The translations under genes were made by a program, and so were the position numbers. From Hyphodiscus hymeniophilus (taxonomy: Eukaryota; Ascomycota; Leotiomycetes; Helotiales; Hyphodiscaceae), in assembly GCA_016508695.1 (NCBI GenBank), contig VNKQ01000019.1, positions 372,001-436,000 of the forward strand: a stretch of DNA of 64,000 bases. Reading direction: 5' to 3'. Positions 1 to 11,881 of the stretch are shown here, piece by piece (within the stretch, counting starts at the first letter, position 1; each line of letters begins with the position of its first letter). Under the pieces are notes generated by a model, which did no database searches, had not been told where the DNA came from, and worked only from the letters and a program-made list of their open reading frames with translations.

Positions 1-417
1 TCTTCGCCCAGGAGATCCTCCCCTTCTGAACTGTCCGCTTCCGAGTCAAACTCTTCGTGTAGCTGGTCTAGATCGTGCAGACGCTCCGATAGGCGGTCGA
101 GGGCTTCGCGCTTTCGCAGTAAGTCTGTTTGTGTTTCATGCTTCTTACTTTGGACCTTGATTTGTAGTGCATCTTGTTCGAGGCGGAGGAGGAGAGTTCT
201 TGCATAATCGATGTTCTAGGTAATGATTAGATTGAGAGATACAGTGGAGAGATGGGGAATGTACTGCGGACGCTTTCTCTCGCTCGTAGCTAGAGCTTCT
301 GAGTTTCGACTCGGTTGCGCTATCTGTAAGAATGTTTTGGAGTCGGGATAGCATGCGCTTGAGATTTATTGCGGTGGTATCTGGACTTTCAGTTACTGTT
401 GATGAGAGTCGTGCCAT
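1..417 (-). CDS. USE1: Use1-like ER SNARE, N-terminal part (partial, runs off left edge)
   Basis: Two exons are visible: 417-265 and 215-1, with a 49-nt intron (donor GTACAT, acceptor CCTAG). The ATG at 417 (MARLSSTV) is preferred because the in-frame extension upstream to 552 has no ATG. The protein starts with a leucine-rich helical stretch (NLKRMLSRLQNILTDS), continues through YARTLLLRLEQDALQIK and LLRKREALDRLSERLHDLDQ, and then an acidic segment ending in EDLLGE at the edge. This order (short helix, YARTLLLRLE block, heptad helix, acidic linker) matches my memory of fungal Use1 proteins. Use1 is a Q-SNARE in Golgi-to-ER retrograde fusion. Its SNARE motif and membrane anchor would lie outside the window, so the family call cannot be confirmed here. 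Confidence 0.55.
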
Positions 418-793
418 TTTTCTGAAGTTGGTATTGGATGAGCGATTGTTATTCTTGATGTTGGCAAGTTCAACAAGGCCTACAAGGCCTTGCAGGAGAG
501 TTAATGTGGCTTGATAAGGCTGGGAAAATGTGGCTGGTGAGCTAGGCGGCAAGGGTCAAGATCCCAAAGCTTGAGGTCCACCAGTCAATTGTAAAATGCA
601 CATCGGTTAGTCTTTGGTTTTTAGAGTTACTTTAGTCGCTTCACTTAATTATCTCGGCAACTGAAAGGTGTTCTTTGATATCGAGCTCTGTTGCATTTAG
701 TTTAAAATGCAAAGCTATCTACGACTTCAACACCAACGTGGTCCCGTGCCTTTTCAAGCCCTGACACCTACCAAGATGGGAACTTGTTGCCAT
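418..793. other. Intergenic; promoter side of the USE1-like gene
   Basis: No supported gene. An open frame without ATG extends the upstream gene to 552. The rest separates that gene's start from the 3' end of the CipC-like gene. No clear motif seen. Confidence 0.5.
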
Positions 794-1421
794 CTAGTAG
801 TCCTGTTGGACCTGCTCATTGAGTCTCTGGTGAGCGTTATGCTTGGCCCTCTCACGGTCGACGAAGTCAAGCTACGAAGCATTAGCACCAAGTCACCACA
901 GCAGCCTGACAAGCTCGGCAAAGTTCATGACTGTAAGGGTAGGGGAGGGGACAACATACACCCTTGGTCTCGACCTCGCGGTCGACGAAAGCTCCGGCAA
1001 AGCCAGCAAGAATCTCCTTGGCCTCAGCGTGGCTGGCAGGCTTGCCGTTAGCCTCGCAATGCTTCTCGTATTCTCGGGCAGCCTGTTTCAAGTTCCATTA
1101 GCATGTGTGCTTCAAATCACAGGATATAGTTGTTGTGAGGATAGAAATCATATGAAGTATGGAAGTTGGATATGGGCATACATAGAAAGCAGCAGCGCCT
1201 CCCACGAGCTCGTGGCTCATGCTTGCCTTGTGCTCATCGGGGGTGTTGTTGAACTGTCACGAGAATAGATAGTTAGCTGAGTGCCTTTGTACCATGCAGA
1301 GAAAGGATGGTGTTGATCCAAAGGGTCAGGATAAAGTATAGAACCGCGGACAGGAGTCATGAGGGGTAAATACCTGATCGTAGGCCTGAGCCTCATCGGT
1401 TTGTCCGTCGAACCATCCCAT
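794..1421 (-). CDS. cipC: CipC-like protein (DUF3759 family)
   Basis: Four exons give a 106-aa protein: 1421-1374, 1253-1182, 1082-960 and 871-794, all joined in phase 0 with GTATTT, GTATGC and GTATGT donors. The start MGWFDGQTDEAQAYDQ, the middle block SHELVGGAAAF, the block EYEKHCEANGKPASHAEAKE and the run AGAFVDREVETKG followed by LDFVDRERAKHNAHQ are the hallmarks of the fungal CipC family (named for the concanamycin-induced protein of Aspergillus). No catalytic motif or membrane segment is present. Members are small soluble proteins induced by antibiotics, in hyphae or under stress, and their biochemical role is unknown. The length agrees with the family. It is transcribed divergently from the PSD-like gene. 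Confidence 0.88.
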
Positions 1422-2190
1422 TTTGACTAATTGGTATGTTGTTTAGGGGTGTTGTTGAATGTGTGTTTGTGTGTATGTTGGTGTGTAAACAGGAGAGAAG
1501 GGGGAAGAACTGTGGGAAGAGGGGTAATAAAGAGCGAATGGCCCTGATACACCGCCCCTCCTTGGAGGTCTGTGCTTGCAGTCGTCATCGTGCACTAGAA
1601 AGCTTGACTTCAGCTGCTCAAGGTCTCGGCAAAGCTTCAGCTGAAGCTTCAACTCCAACTTCAACTTCTTGCCATTGGGATGTAGTCGGGTGTTGACAAA
1701 CTCCCTCGAAACTCAGCAGACGGGAGACTATGAAAGACCATGCAAGTTTAAGTAACGTCCAAGTACCGTACCTGGTGGTACAAAAGCACTTCCCTTCGTA
1801 AACAGCTCTGGTTGGCGACAACTCGAGCGAACAGGGGGCCGAAGCTTGTTTTGCCCAAGCATCCACAGCTATCAGCACTTCCAACTGGCCCTTCTCCCCA
1901 AGAACAACAACAACTTGGGTGTGCGAACAGTCCAGCTCTGATCAGAACAGCCAAGTGGTGGATTACGTAGTCCGGTGGAGCGATTGGAACCTTACAGTAT
2001 CTATCTCTACTTATCCAGCTCGACCTCGAGCTTCCATGGTTAATCATCCTTGCAGGACTGGAAATAGCCCCCCCATTGTGACGCAGAGAGCGACAACTCC
2101 CATCGTTCTTTCAAAAGGAACAGAAAACGAGTCACAGCCCCTCCATATCGCCGCTTCTCTCTTATCTTCACGCGCAAGAAGACATCCACC
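1422..2190. promoter_or_regulatory. Divergent promoter region between cipC and the PSD-like gene
   Basis: A 769-bp spacer between two outward-facing starts. It holds an 18-bp perfect palindrome at 1632-1649 within a TTC/GAA-rich stretch, about 210 bp upstream of the cipC ATG. Small open frames here show no protein-like composition. Confidence 0.5.
1632..1649. repeat. 18-bp perfect palindrome upstream of cipC
   Basis: AAGCTTCAGCTGAAGCTT reads the same on both strands. With the following CAACTCCAACTTC it gives repeated TTC and GAA triplets, including one GAA-n2-TTC unit, which is half of a heat-shock-element pattern. Binding is inference only. Confidence 0.6.
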
Positions 2191-3636
2191 ATGAAATCAA
2201 TGAAGAATCTTATTTCGGACAAAATCCGTGGTCAATCCATTGATACGGCTGAACCACCATCGATCAGCCCCGCGGCTACTGACTATGAACCCCACCGTAA
2301 GAAGAGACTCCGAAGATTTGCTGAGCACATGCTCATACTATGGTCAAATAGCCCTCACCGATGCTGGCTTTGAAGCCTCTGCGAATGCTCTCTCCACACT
2401 CACAATTGATGCGCAAGATCATTCCATCCCACCGAAGAGTCATATCCACGCTTCCTCGACCGATACTGCGTCGCACGCATGGCTCTCCAAATTCCTCCCA
2501 GCCTCCACACTCGCATCCGTCGAGAACAAGTTCCACTTAGGAAACTATGTCCTAGACCGAAAGACCGGAGAAAAGACATTCGAGGCCATGAGCATATACG
2601 TGCGGGTTGGGATGCATCTCCTCTACTACGGCAGCGAGCAGGAAAAGATGCTCCACTGGCAGCGAACCCTTGCGCTTCTCAAGACACAATCCGAGAAAAT
2701 GGGAAGGGAATACGACTCACCCGAAAGCAAGGCGCACATTATCCCATTCATCCAATCTTTCGAGCTTGCGGACTCACTCGATGATATGGTCCAGCCAGAT
2801 CCTGCAGCATATCCCAACTTCAACGCTTTCTTCGCGCGAGAGATCAAGGAGTCTGCGAGGCCGATTGCAGAGCCGGAGAATGATCTCGTCACTTCTAGTG
2901 TGGCAGACTGTAGATTGACTGCTTTCCCAACCATTGACCTTGCCACCAAGTATTGGATCAAGGGCTTTGGATTTACACTTGACCGTTTACTGGGTGACGC
3001 TCAGCTGGCCTCCCAATTCGATGGCGGTTCTCTTGTGATTGCACGTCTGGCACCACAAGATTACCACCGCTGGCATGCTCCGGTTTCAGGGACGGTGAAA
3101 TCTATCGTCGATATTCCCGGGGCCTACTATACGGTAAATCCTCAAGCTATCAATGAGCCGGGTACCTTGGATGTATTCTGCGAGAACAAACGCTCTGTTA
3201 TGATCGTGGAGCGATCTTCTACTGGATCTCCGATTGCTATTGTAGCTGTTGGCGCCATGCTGGTGGGTAGCATCAAGTACGTGGAGGGGGTTAATGTAGG
3301 TGCTCAGGTGAGAAGAGGCCAGTGTCTGGGTGCTTTGTGAGTAGAATTTCTGTGACTCGTTCCTCTCATGACCTTTGAAGATTGCGCCTGAGAGGTCTAT
3401 GCCAAAGGGCCTGTGCAAGTGTAATCTGATTGCGGCAGTGCCGAATCATGCTGCATTCTCTTCCTTTTCGAGCACACACTGACTTGAAATTGCGTAGCTA
3501 TTATGGAGGAAGCACAGTCATAACTTTATACCCTCCTGGCGAGGTCGTTCTGGACGAGGACTTGGTCAAAAACTCGACTGGGTTGAATATGGAGACTTAT
3601 ATGCAGGTCGGCTGGTCAACTGGTATCAAGCCGTAA
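2191..3636 (+). CDS. Phosphatidylserine decarboxylase-family pyruvoyl enzyme (soluble, PSD2-like catalytic part)
   Basis: Three exons encode 409 aa: 2191-2296, 2352-3336 and 3498-3636. Intron 1 (GTAAGA...AATAG, 55 nt) reconciles two frames, and the ATG at 2191 is the only good start. The catalytic core shows ESKAHIIPFIQSFELADSLD, YPNFNAFFAREIK, ARPIAEPEN, APQDYHRWHAPVSG (conserved His) and VGAMLVGSI. The autocleavage motif GGST is at residues 367-370, where Ser369 would become the pyruvoyl group. There is no mitochondrial presequence, TM segment or C2 domain, unlike Psd1 or Psd2. The PSD clan makes phosphatidylethanolamine, but some soluble fungal members decarboxylate aromatic amino acids (for example PsiD of Psilocybe), so the substrate is open. 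It is convergent with the neighbouring MFS transporter. Confidence 0.85.
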
Positions 3637-3904
3637 ATGCTCGTGTGTTGATTTCTTGGGTGGGGGCTCTCAATGGAGTTAGATGGAATGATTCAACAAA
3701 TTTTTCGACGTTCTAGTCTGTGCCCAATTAAGTATGAACTTCAAGCACTCTATCTGGCCGTTCCCATCCCACCCAAACCTATGTTTCAGAATAATAGGTA
3801 TAGGTAATTGTTTGCAAAAGGTTTGGCTTGCGTTTGTGAGTGGAAGTTCCTCTTAAATGCAGTCAAGAACTCCAGATATTGTTCACCGATCGTCTCACCC
3901 TCAA

Positions 3905-5462
3905 TTACGCCTTAGCGAGCACCTTCGCATTAACCTTCAACCTCGCTACCATCAAAACCAACATCCCGACCAGCATAGCCAGGCCAGAGAACAGACTCAG
4001 GCCGGTGAACCCCCACTGACCCAAGATCCACCCGTTGATCGGCGAGCCCAGAAGTCCCGCCACAGACAAGATGGCCATGACAAACCCCATCGTGACACCG
4101 TACTGGCTAGGCTCTACAATCTGAGCCGAGCAGGCGCCCTGGAGACCGATCACGGCTCCGGATGAGAAGCCGTATGCTAGGGAAAGGACGACGATCCCGG
4201 ACATGGAGGTCGCGGTCGTCCAGCAGCAGCACACGAGGCCGGAGAAGAGAGCGGAGAGGATCATCATGTTGTAGGCGCCGAACCTGTCGGCTAGGAGGCC
4301 CGGGATTATGCGGCCGAAGAGCGAGGCGGCGTTGATTATGGATACCACTGAAGTGTTGCAAGGTCAGTATGTTCACGTTGAGGGACGTGAGGGACAGAGA
4401 TGGGGGATATGGTGTACTGACTGTAGAACGCCATGTTCGCGTCTAGGCCGCGGGAGATGGTCCAAGAAGTGACGTAGAAGAAGGGCGAGAAGAGACCCAG
4501 GTAGATGAAGAACAGGCCGAGTGCGAGGAGGATCAGGATCGGGTTCTTGACGACGGAGAGGTCGGGCTTGGGCTTCAAGCTGGAGGGGGCGCGGGCAGGG
4601 AGGCGGATCGCGAGGCAGGCTGCGGCGAGGAGGGGGAGCATGATGAAGGCGGCGGTGCGAACACCCCAGCCGAAGCCGATCTTGTAGAGCACGTTCTTGA
4701 GCGCGATGGGCCAGATTACGCCGCCGAGCGATGAGCCGGATACTGTGATCCCTAGGGCTAGGGCTCGGGACTTAATGAAGTAATGGGGTACGGTCTAGAA
4801 AGCCACAGTCAGCATATCCGAGTGATAAGAGGGCAATGGATAACTCGGATAACGGGCTTGATTGAATGATTCGGATAGGAGAAGGCTGAGTGTCGTGTAT
4901 TTCGAATCGCAAATCGGCAGTGGACGGATTACTTACAGCGAAAGCTGGTAGAACCACAAACGATAACCCCAGACCAAAAAGAAACCCCTGCGCAAGGAAC
5001 AGCTGCCAGTATTCTGTGCAGAGCGAGGTCATGAACAAGGCGAATAACATGATGACCGAGCCAACGATGAGGAGAACACGCGGCCCGTGTCTGTCGTTCA
5101 GCCAGCCGACCAGCAAGGTAAATCCGAACATGCAGAATATGTTGAAGGAGCCGAGCCAGGATATCTGCGAAGGCGACTTGCTCGAGAGGAGGTCCGTCTG
5201 GTAGAATGTCTCGAAGACGCCGAATGCGTTGACAAACCCTACGGAGCAAAACATGGCGCCAAACGCACCAAGGAGGACGAGGCATGCGCGGGGACTAGTC
5301 AATGTGAGCAGAGGCTTATGCTAGACGTCAAAGTATGACGGACGTGAATTCTGTCTGATTGCTTTCTTTCTCTGCCAGAGGGGCTTGTGCTGACTTCTCG
5401 TTGGAGCCATCCTCGAGGTCTGATAGTCCTCGGTCAGGATCTTGGCACTCTTTTGACTCCAT
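3905..5462 (-). CDS. MFS transporter, monocarboxylate-transporter-like (MCH family)
   Basis: Four exons (5462-5344, 5294-4937, 4794-4422, 4347-3905) join to 430 aa. The hydrophilic N-terminus (MESKECQDPDRGLSDLEDG) leads into TM1 (LVLLGAFGAMFCSVGFVNAF) and a GVFETFYQTDLLSSKSPSQI segment typical of fungal MCT-like proteins. The loop 2-3 signature appears as GWLNDRHGPR, and the second half shows INAASLFGRIIPGLLADRFG. About 12 hydrophobic segments are present, as expected. Fungal members carry monocarboxylates or related small acids across the plasma membrane; the substrate cannot be read from sequence. The first donor (GTCCGT) and third donor (GTCAGT) are weak, but each restores frame and family-like sequence. 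It is divergent from the Zn2Cys6 regulator at 5961, 498 bp away. Confidence 0.87.
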
Positions 5463-5960
5463 AGCGATATGTGGAAGAGATTGTAAAACTGCGACGAAAA
5501 GTACAATTGAAAGAACCACTGATCTTATGATGCTTCTTTGCCAACAGCTCTCGTGTATGAGGCACCACGATCAACTTATATATCTCATTCTCGGTCTTTT
5601 CATGACGCCGGATTCGAATATCCATTTTGCACTGGCAAATTGGTTCTTCTTCGGCGTGACAAAGCACCTAGACCTTGCTTGAAGGAGACTGTCTTGCATT
5701 CATTTCTCGTACACTTGTACACGATTTTTTGATGAAGGACTTCTGCCATGGAGTTCCCGTGGGAGATGGCAGCGACGAGCATTGGACAGCAAATAGCGAC
5801 GAGGGGTTCATTGGTGGATGTGTTCGAAAAGTGGGACCGGACTCTCCATGGCAGCGGATGACCACAAATCCCCACCACTCAGCATAACTCAAGCCATAGA
5901 TACCTTACAAGCCAACCTAACCTGCCGTTGTAAATCTACGTCAACATCTCATTGACCATC
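5463..5960. promoter_or_regulatory. Divergent promoter between MCT-like transporter and Zn2Cys6 regulator
   Basis: A 498-bp spacer between two outward-facing ATGs. No open frame here is convincing. Shared control of transporter and regulator is an inference from the arrangement. Confidence 0.45.
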
Positions 5961-8784
5961 ATGAAGCGTACCTCAGGATCTCTCGATCCGCAAAATAGCC
6001 GGGAGAAGTTGCCTCGCCGTCAAGAGCCTGTGTCTTGTTTCTGGTGCAGGAAGAAGAAGTTGAAGTGTGACAGAGCCTATCCATGCTCCAATTGTCGAGC
6101 TCGCAAATTGGCTTGTTCATCATCTTCTGGTATTCTTATATTGATTTCCATCTACTTCTTATATTTGGCTAATACTTGCTAGATCCGGGCGAAGCATACA
6201 CCGGGATTGATGCAGCCAATCCCTCATCTTCGAGGTATGCCTCAGATGTTGTCCCAAGGCAGAGTTCATGAACTGAACCATACGGTAGTCAACAGATCGA
6301 TGAGTTGAAATCTCGACTGAGAAAACTTGAGCATTTGCTCACAGAGAAGACTGGCTCCGAATTGGTCTCGCCATCAACAACTCTCAAACCAGTTCCTGTG
6401 CCGGTTCGTCGTAAGTTATAAGCTCTAGGCAATAGTATCCGCTAAGAATTGTTAGTAAATACCAGGGACCAGGCTTCACCTGATACCGAACTTGAAAATA
6501 CGGTAACCTGGATAGAGACGGATGCGTTTGAACATGAGGCTAGTCCACCAAACGTAAGTTGATAGCGTCCATTTTGTCATTGCATGATACTAAGTTCATA
6601 TGTGAAGGGTAGCCTCACGTCGAAACTCAAAATAGCCGAGAATTTTGGATCGTTCATCTTTGCTCTCACTAGACCTCGTATCCCAACTTCCCTAGATATG
6701 CAGAATGTTGTCGCAACGTTGCCTAGCCGAAGTCAAGGAGCGGTTATGCTCGAATTCTTCTTCGATGAGATCCTCTGGATCTATCATATAATCCACATCC
6801 CTACTGTTAGAAGACATTTTGATAAGCTTTACATCGACATAGAAAATAACCAGCAACCCGAATATGGACCGCTAGCTCTGATCTCGACTCTGTATGCATT
6901 GACTGCATACTTTTCGTCGGAAGCATCTAATCTGTCGTTCAAACACAGTGACTCAATGATATACTGTCAAAAGTGGACTTTACTGTATGTGGTGCGACTC
7001 TAAATTTCCTGCTCTTCTAAAAACTGACGAAAGTCTGCCTTTAGTGCTCAAGACGCTCTGTCTGCAGCCAATTGTCTAGCAAACCCAAGCGTCGAGACCC
7101 TTCAAAGCTTGATTTATATTGCACAACATTTGATGCCGAATATCGGTAAGTGAAATGCCCTATGACTTGTCGCGGTGGATAATTGTCTTCAACCTCCCAG
7201 CACGCTTCATTTCTCTCCATTAAATGCTGACTTTACGTCTAAAGGTGCAATTGCTACACTCCGAACCTTGTCGTCGACGATCACTCATACAGCGCGAGCA
7301 CTCGGACTTCACCAACTTGATTCTGAAGCGAATAGGAAGCTCCGAGAGAACACCCAGGTTGACTGGGTAGATATTGAAAGTAAACGAAGAATCTGGTGGC
7401 ATATCTGCTCTACAGATTGGTGAGTTGTATATACCTCTGAGATTCCTCTTCCTTTGTGATCTGACACATTTGAAGGATCATGTCTTTCATGAGCGGCTCT
7501 CAAAGTGGAACATATTCCATCTCTCCCAAACAAATGACAGTAAATTATCCAAGCAATTGCGACGATTCGTCCATCAATTCCCGTGGTGACTACGACCTGC
7601 CCCTCGATCAGCCGACAGAAATGACATATTTCATCTATCGCTGCACAGGCTCGATAGTTTTTCGAGGTATCGTGGACGCTGCTTGGGATTGCGGCTGTGC
7701 GGGCGTTGAGGAGCTTCCATTTGAACTTGTGCTTGAGTTCGATGCCAAACTAAACAAGCTTGTCAAAGAAGTCGATGCCAAATATGAGAAGATAATGAGT
7801 CAATTCCCATCTTATTTCGATCTTCAAAACCAACAGCATTCCGGGACAAATGCGAAGATGGTCCTTTTCTCTCGACAAATTGCGATGGTGAGCATAATAT
7901 TCTCTTGCAAAGTACTTTCAAATTGTGTCAGCATGGAAATCTCACTCTAGATATGTCGCAGAAGCTGGCCAGTCTCAAGTCCCTCTTTCTTGCTCTCTCC
8001 CATTAGCTATGCACCTCATGGCGCTCCCAGTTATTGTTTACAAACATTCGCTGACCCGAACCTAGGCACACTTCGGCGCCCACACCAGATTCTCCCGCCT
8101 TCATCGCCCATTTCTGGTGCGTGGAGCACATGAGCCACGGTTTGTGTCCTTCCTCTCTGCCTATACGAAAGACGTCACTGACTTCCCCACAGCTACGCAT
8201 ACAGCCGAATGGTCTGCCTCCGCTCCGCGCGGAAAGTTATTGAATTAGGGAGGAGCATGATGGAAGACAACAAACGCGTGGATGCCATCAAAATTTGGTC
8301 CGTAAACCACCACGTATTCGTCTCTCTGACCATCCTGGTGATGGACTATTGTTTCAACCGTGAAGAACCCCGCGCCAAGGAGCGCAAAGAAGAGATTCTC
8401 GAATGTTTTCGGCTACTTGAGGCAGGGGAGCAGAGGAGAGAGAGCACGATTGCTACTAGGGGACTGCAAAAATTGAAAGATATTCTCAGGGATGGGAAGA
8501 GAAAACGAAGTCCTGACATGGAGCAACCAAAGAACCCTTCGCCGCCTCGAAATTACCCGTCCTCCACCCACGATATGCATTATCCTCAAGAAAGGGCGAA
8601 CATAGGAGCCCCCATGTCGAACATCTATTCGGGGGATGCCTTCGGTCAGCCTAGTCTTGTGCCGCAGTATCAGTGGACGGACTTTGATTATTCCTCGCTT
8701 GACAACATCAATTTTGATGTGGATCTTGACCCTAATCAGTTCGACGCTCTCTTCCAGAATATAGAAGGGAATAAGATGTTCTAG
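5961..8784 (+). CDS. Zn2Cys6 fungal transcription factor with fungal_trans domain
   Basis: Ten exons give 723 aa: 5961-6129, 6183-6234, 6289-6410, 6456-6553, 6608-6984, 7045-7145, 7245-7419, 7476-7887, 8066-8139 and 8193-8784. All phases close. The Zn cluster is C26-x2-C29-x6-C36-x5-C42-x2-C45-x6-C52 (CFWCRKKKLKC, then PCSNCRARKLAC), followed by a short leucine-rich coiled coil (IDELKSRLRKLEHLLTEK). The middle region carries the fungal_trans signature SKRRIWWHICSTDW, then RLHRPFLVRGAHEPRYAYSR, and the C-terminus is acidic. Members are nuclear regulators of metabolic gene sets. The intron before 8066 is long (178 nt) and the last donor (GTTTGT) is weak, so that region is least certain. The divergent transporter and the nearby decarboxylase are candidate targets. 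Confidence 0.87.
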
Positions 8785-9800
8785 CACGGCGGGACATGAT
8801 CGAGGTATCAATCGAAATAGAGCAATAGGCTCTGAAACAGCACAACTCTTCTCTGCGCATGCATGAGTGGCATCCCCATCGAGCTTGTGGACTTGGTGTC
8901 TGACCACAGTCAGAAAAACCTAAAATTAGGAGAGCAATGCGGACATTAGTGTCTGGCGGATAGATCTTGGTGTACGTGGAGCAAGCAAGAGCAGGAGTTG
9001 AGTCATTAAATGGCGACGTAGGTAATGAATGATGACGAATAACTATTTGGAGTGAAGGCTAGGATCACTGTATTTGAAAAGTCTATCTTAAGTGACTCGG
9101 CATCTTCGATTAGAATTGTCACGGAGTTGAACAATCGGGACCTGGTTATACTGAGTTATTGGCCACACAATACAACATAGAGATGATGGACATTTCCCAG
9201 AACACAAAATAGAGGGACGATGTGATGGGAGAAAGTAAAATTCATTCTATATACCACTCCTTGATCCCCTGGCCCTATCCGATATCTCCTCCACTTCTCG
9301 TGATCTTCACAATATTCCTGAAGCCGCAATCATATATCAAAACATGCGCACAAAAGCAGTCATAAAACTCAGAGCAAACAAAACAATCTATCACCCTTCT
9401 ATCCATCTTCATCCTCCTCTTTCCGATGCGGCAGCAAAGTACCAGAAACGGCATCCACTGGGCTTCACCCGGACAATATCCACGGCATCTTCCAGGCATC
9501 CATACGGCAATCCACTGGGTCTCCGGCTGATCCTAGGCATGTCCATGGCTCCACACGGATGTATCCTGGCTTGCGTGCATGACTGTTCCATGACTTGAAC
9601 TGTCGATATCCTGTGATGGTATGCGTACTGGAAACCGCCATACTTGATCAGATCCGAGGATGGGGTTATCGAAGTCAAAAGTCGGTTCTATTCTCTGATG
9701 ACGAGAAAGTTAGCATGTCAGCGATGAACTGAAAGGTGGGAGGTATAAAGTCCGTAGGCATCTGTACTCACAATAATCCTTCTCTTCACAAGTCATTCCT
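8785..9800. other. Intergenic, convergent 3' flanks
   Basis: About 1 kb between two convergent genes. Short open frames on both strands at 9275-9678 have no recognisable composition. I see nothing else in it. Confidence 0.5.
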
Positions 9801-11881
9801 TCATTCAGGGCCGGACGGCTGTTTGAAGTTCAGGGTCCCGTTGGGATTGATGCGCTGAGTCGCTTGTGCCATTACCTTGATGCATTCACTAGCACTGCGG
9901 AGCAGGTTCATGTTATTTGCGTTCCTTGGGTCACTGAGCTGCTTGACAATCTCCCGGAGTGTTTGCTCGCTTTGGTTGTAACGCTCAACCATGGTGGGCT
10001 CCTGTGCCTGGACAGCCACAGTTGAAGTTGTGGTTCTCTTCACGACCTTATCTGCAAAAGCTGGGTCACTGGCCTCAAGCTTACGCTTCTTGGCTCGCGT
10101 AGGAGCACTGGATGGAGGTGGGGATCCACCGGCATTGCCCTTCGGTGAGGTTCCTGGGTCATTGTGCACTCGCTTCATGTGGTCCCGGAGATTCCAGTGG
10201 CGTGGGAAGCCATTGCCGGCAACTCGGCGCTCACAGCCCTCATAGGTACAGAGGTAGGGTTTGTCGCCATGTCCATGCATGGCGTGGGCTTCACGCTCAT
10301 GACGAAGAAGGCATGCCGTGGAAGAGAAGCGCGAGTTCTCGCAAGCGTGGACCTTGCACCTATACGGCTTGAGATGGGAGTCTACGAATTTGCTGACGGA
10401 CGACGTGGTCAGCGATGTAAAGGGGGGAAATGATTAAATGGATCATACTCGTAGTTGCACTTCAGCTTCTCTGGCTTGTGCTGGCAGCCATCTTGGCCTT
10501 CCCATGGGCAGTGGTAAAGTCCATCGGCCTTTGGAGTGACATTCTGGTACAATGGATGGTCTCGGGCAGTATTGTCAAACTCAAGACTCGAGCGACCTAC
10601 CATCCTATATGATTCATCGGATGTCTCGGAAGTTCCTTGATGGCGCTGCTGTCTGGAAGCCAAGTCACTCACAACCTTGGATTGCCTGGGACCAATAGGC
10701 TTTCTCATGATCCTGTCACCAGTCGTGTAAGGGGCTAAATCCACCAAATCTGGAAAGTCCTGAACATACCTAGGGGATAGGCCTTCAAGACTTGGCGAGT
10801 AGTCTAAAGGGCTATTTGTCGACGAGGTCATCATCTGCGCGGGAGGGAGAACCCAGTCATCAAGCAGCGTAGGTGACGATCGTTGAGATTCCAGGTTGAG
10901 ATTATCGTCCCACATGGTTGGCGAGTGGGAGTCCACGATCGCACTCGGGTCAAAGATCACAGAGTCCTGAGAAATGGGTGCGTGGTTGGCGAGATTGTTT
11001 GATCCATTGGACAGCGACGCAAAAGTGTCATCAGTAGTGGCAAACATATTGAAAGATGGGCCTGCATTCATTGAAGCTCTGGACTGTGAGACTCCGTTCA
11101 CGGACGCTCTATGGAAAGTATTCTGTCCTCCGGTGATATCCTCTGTACCCGGGAATGGGTAGTTGTCGAAAGCCTGGAGCTCAAATGGCTGTACCGGCGT
11201 ATACAAACCCGAATCAACAGGGCTGGATCTACCTGTGACATCTGATCTTGATGATGATATATATGGGGCCTGAGAAACAGGTGCATACAAGCTCGAAGAT
11301 CGGGATTGATCATAAGAGGATGCATGACTTGCTCTGTGGGCATGTGCTCCTGTGGACTCCTGGGATGCAAGACGGGACATCTGCACAGGCTCAACATGAT
11401 CTGGTGAAGCATTCCACTGGCTTCTGTTGGTGGCATTGGAGCCATGATTTCCATTGTGGTTCATCTGGAACGAACTGAAGGAATCAAATCCGTTGTGGGA
11501 ATTTTCTGGGTCATGGTGGTACTGTTGACCTTCACCAGTCCCGTTGTGCCAGAGTAATCCACTGTTTTGTCCCTGGATAGGTTCTGTTTGAGAAAAAGAA
11601 AATCCGGGCATTCCACGGTCAATGGTAGCACTATTTGCAAGGCTAAAGCCACTACACGCATCAAGGTCAGTGTTCTGTGCACCACTATTTGAAAAATTCC
11701 AAAGTCGCAGGAGAAACGAAAGAATAAAGCACAACATCCATTCGGAAATCCTGCAAAACGACTAGGTCAGTTGTGATCAATATTAATGTTGTGGGAATGG
11801 CTCTACAGACCAGCAGGGAGCTTCAGGCCTCAACAGAACCAGGATATGTGGGCTCCAAGGGGTTTCATCAGGCATTGCCAT
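9801..11881 (-). CDS. C2H2 zinc-finger transcription factor
   Basis: Exons 11881-11811, 11750-10449 and 10392-9801 give 654 aa. The last exon and the Ser/Asn/Gln-rich middle are certain. The zinc-finger block lies in the C-terminal third: YHCPWEGQDGCQHKPEKLKC (split by the last intron), YRCKVHACENSRFSSTACLL with RHEREAH, then YLCTYEGCERRVAGNGFPRH with LRDHMKRVHND. A basic PTRAKKRKLE stretch follows and could act as a nuclear signal. The start is the weak point: an ATG at 11737 opens the main exon, but an upstream ATG at 11881 joins through a 60-nt intron with a good AACTGAC branch site and TTTTGCAG acceptor. Both versions contain a hydrophobic stretch unusual for a nuclear factor. I know this finger arrangement from many moulds but cannot name the gene. 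Confidence 0.8.

Noticed and set aside
11693..11737. Signal peptide at the start of the C2H2 factor
   Set aside because: The hydrophobic run precedes a nuclear zinc-finger protein and is better explained by a start or splice ambiguity.
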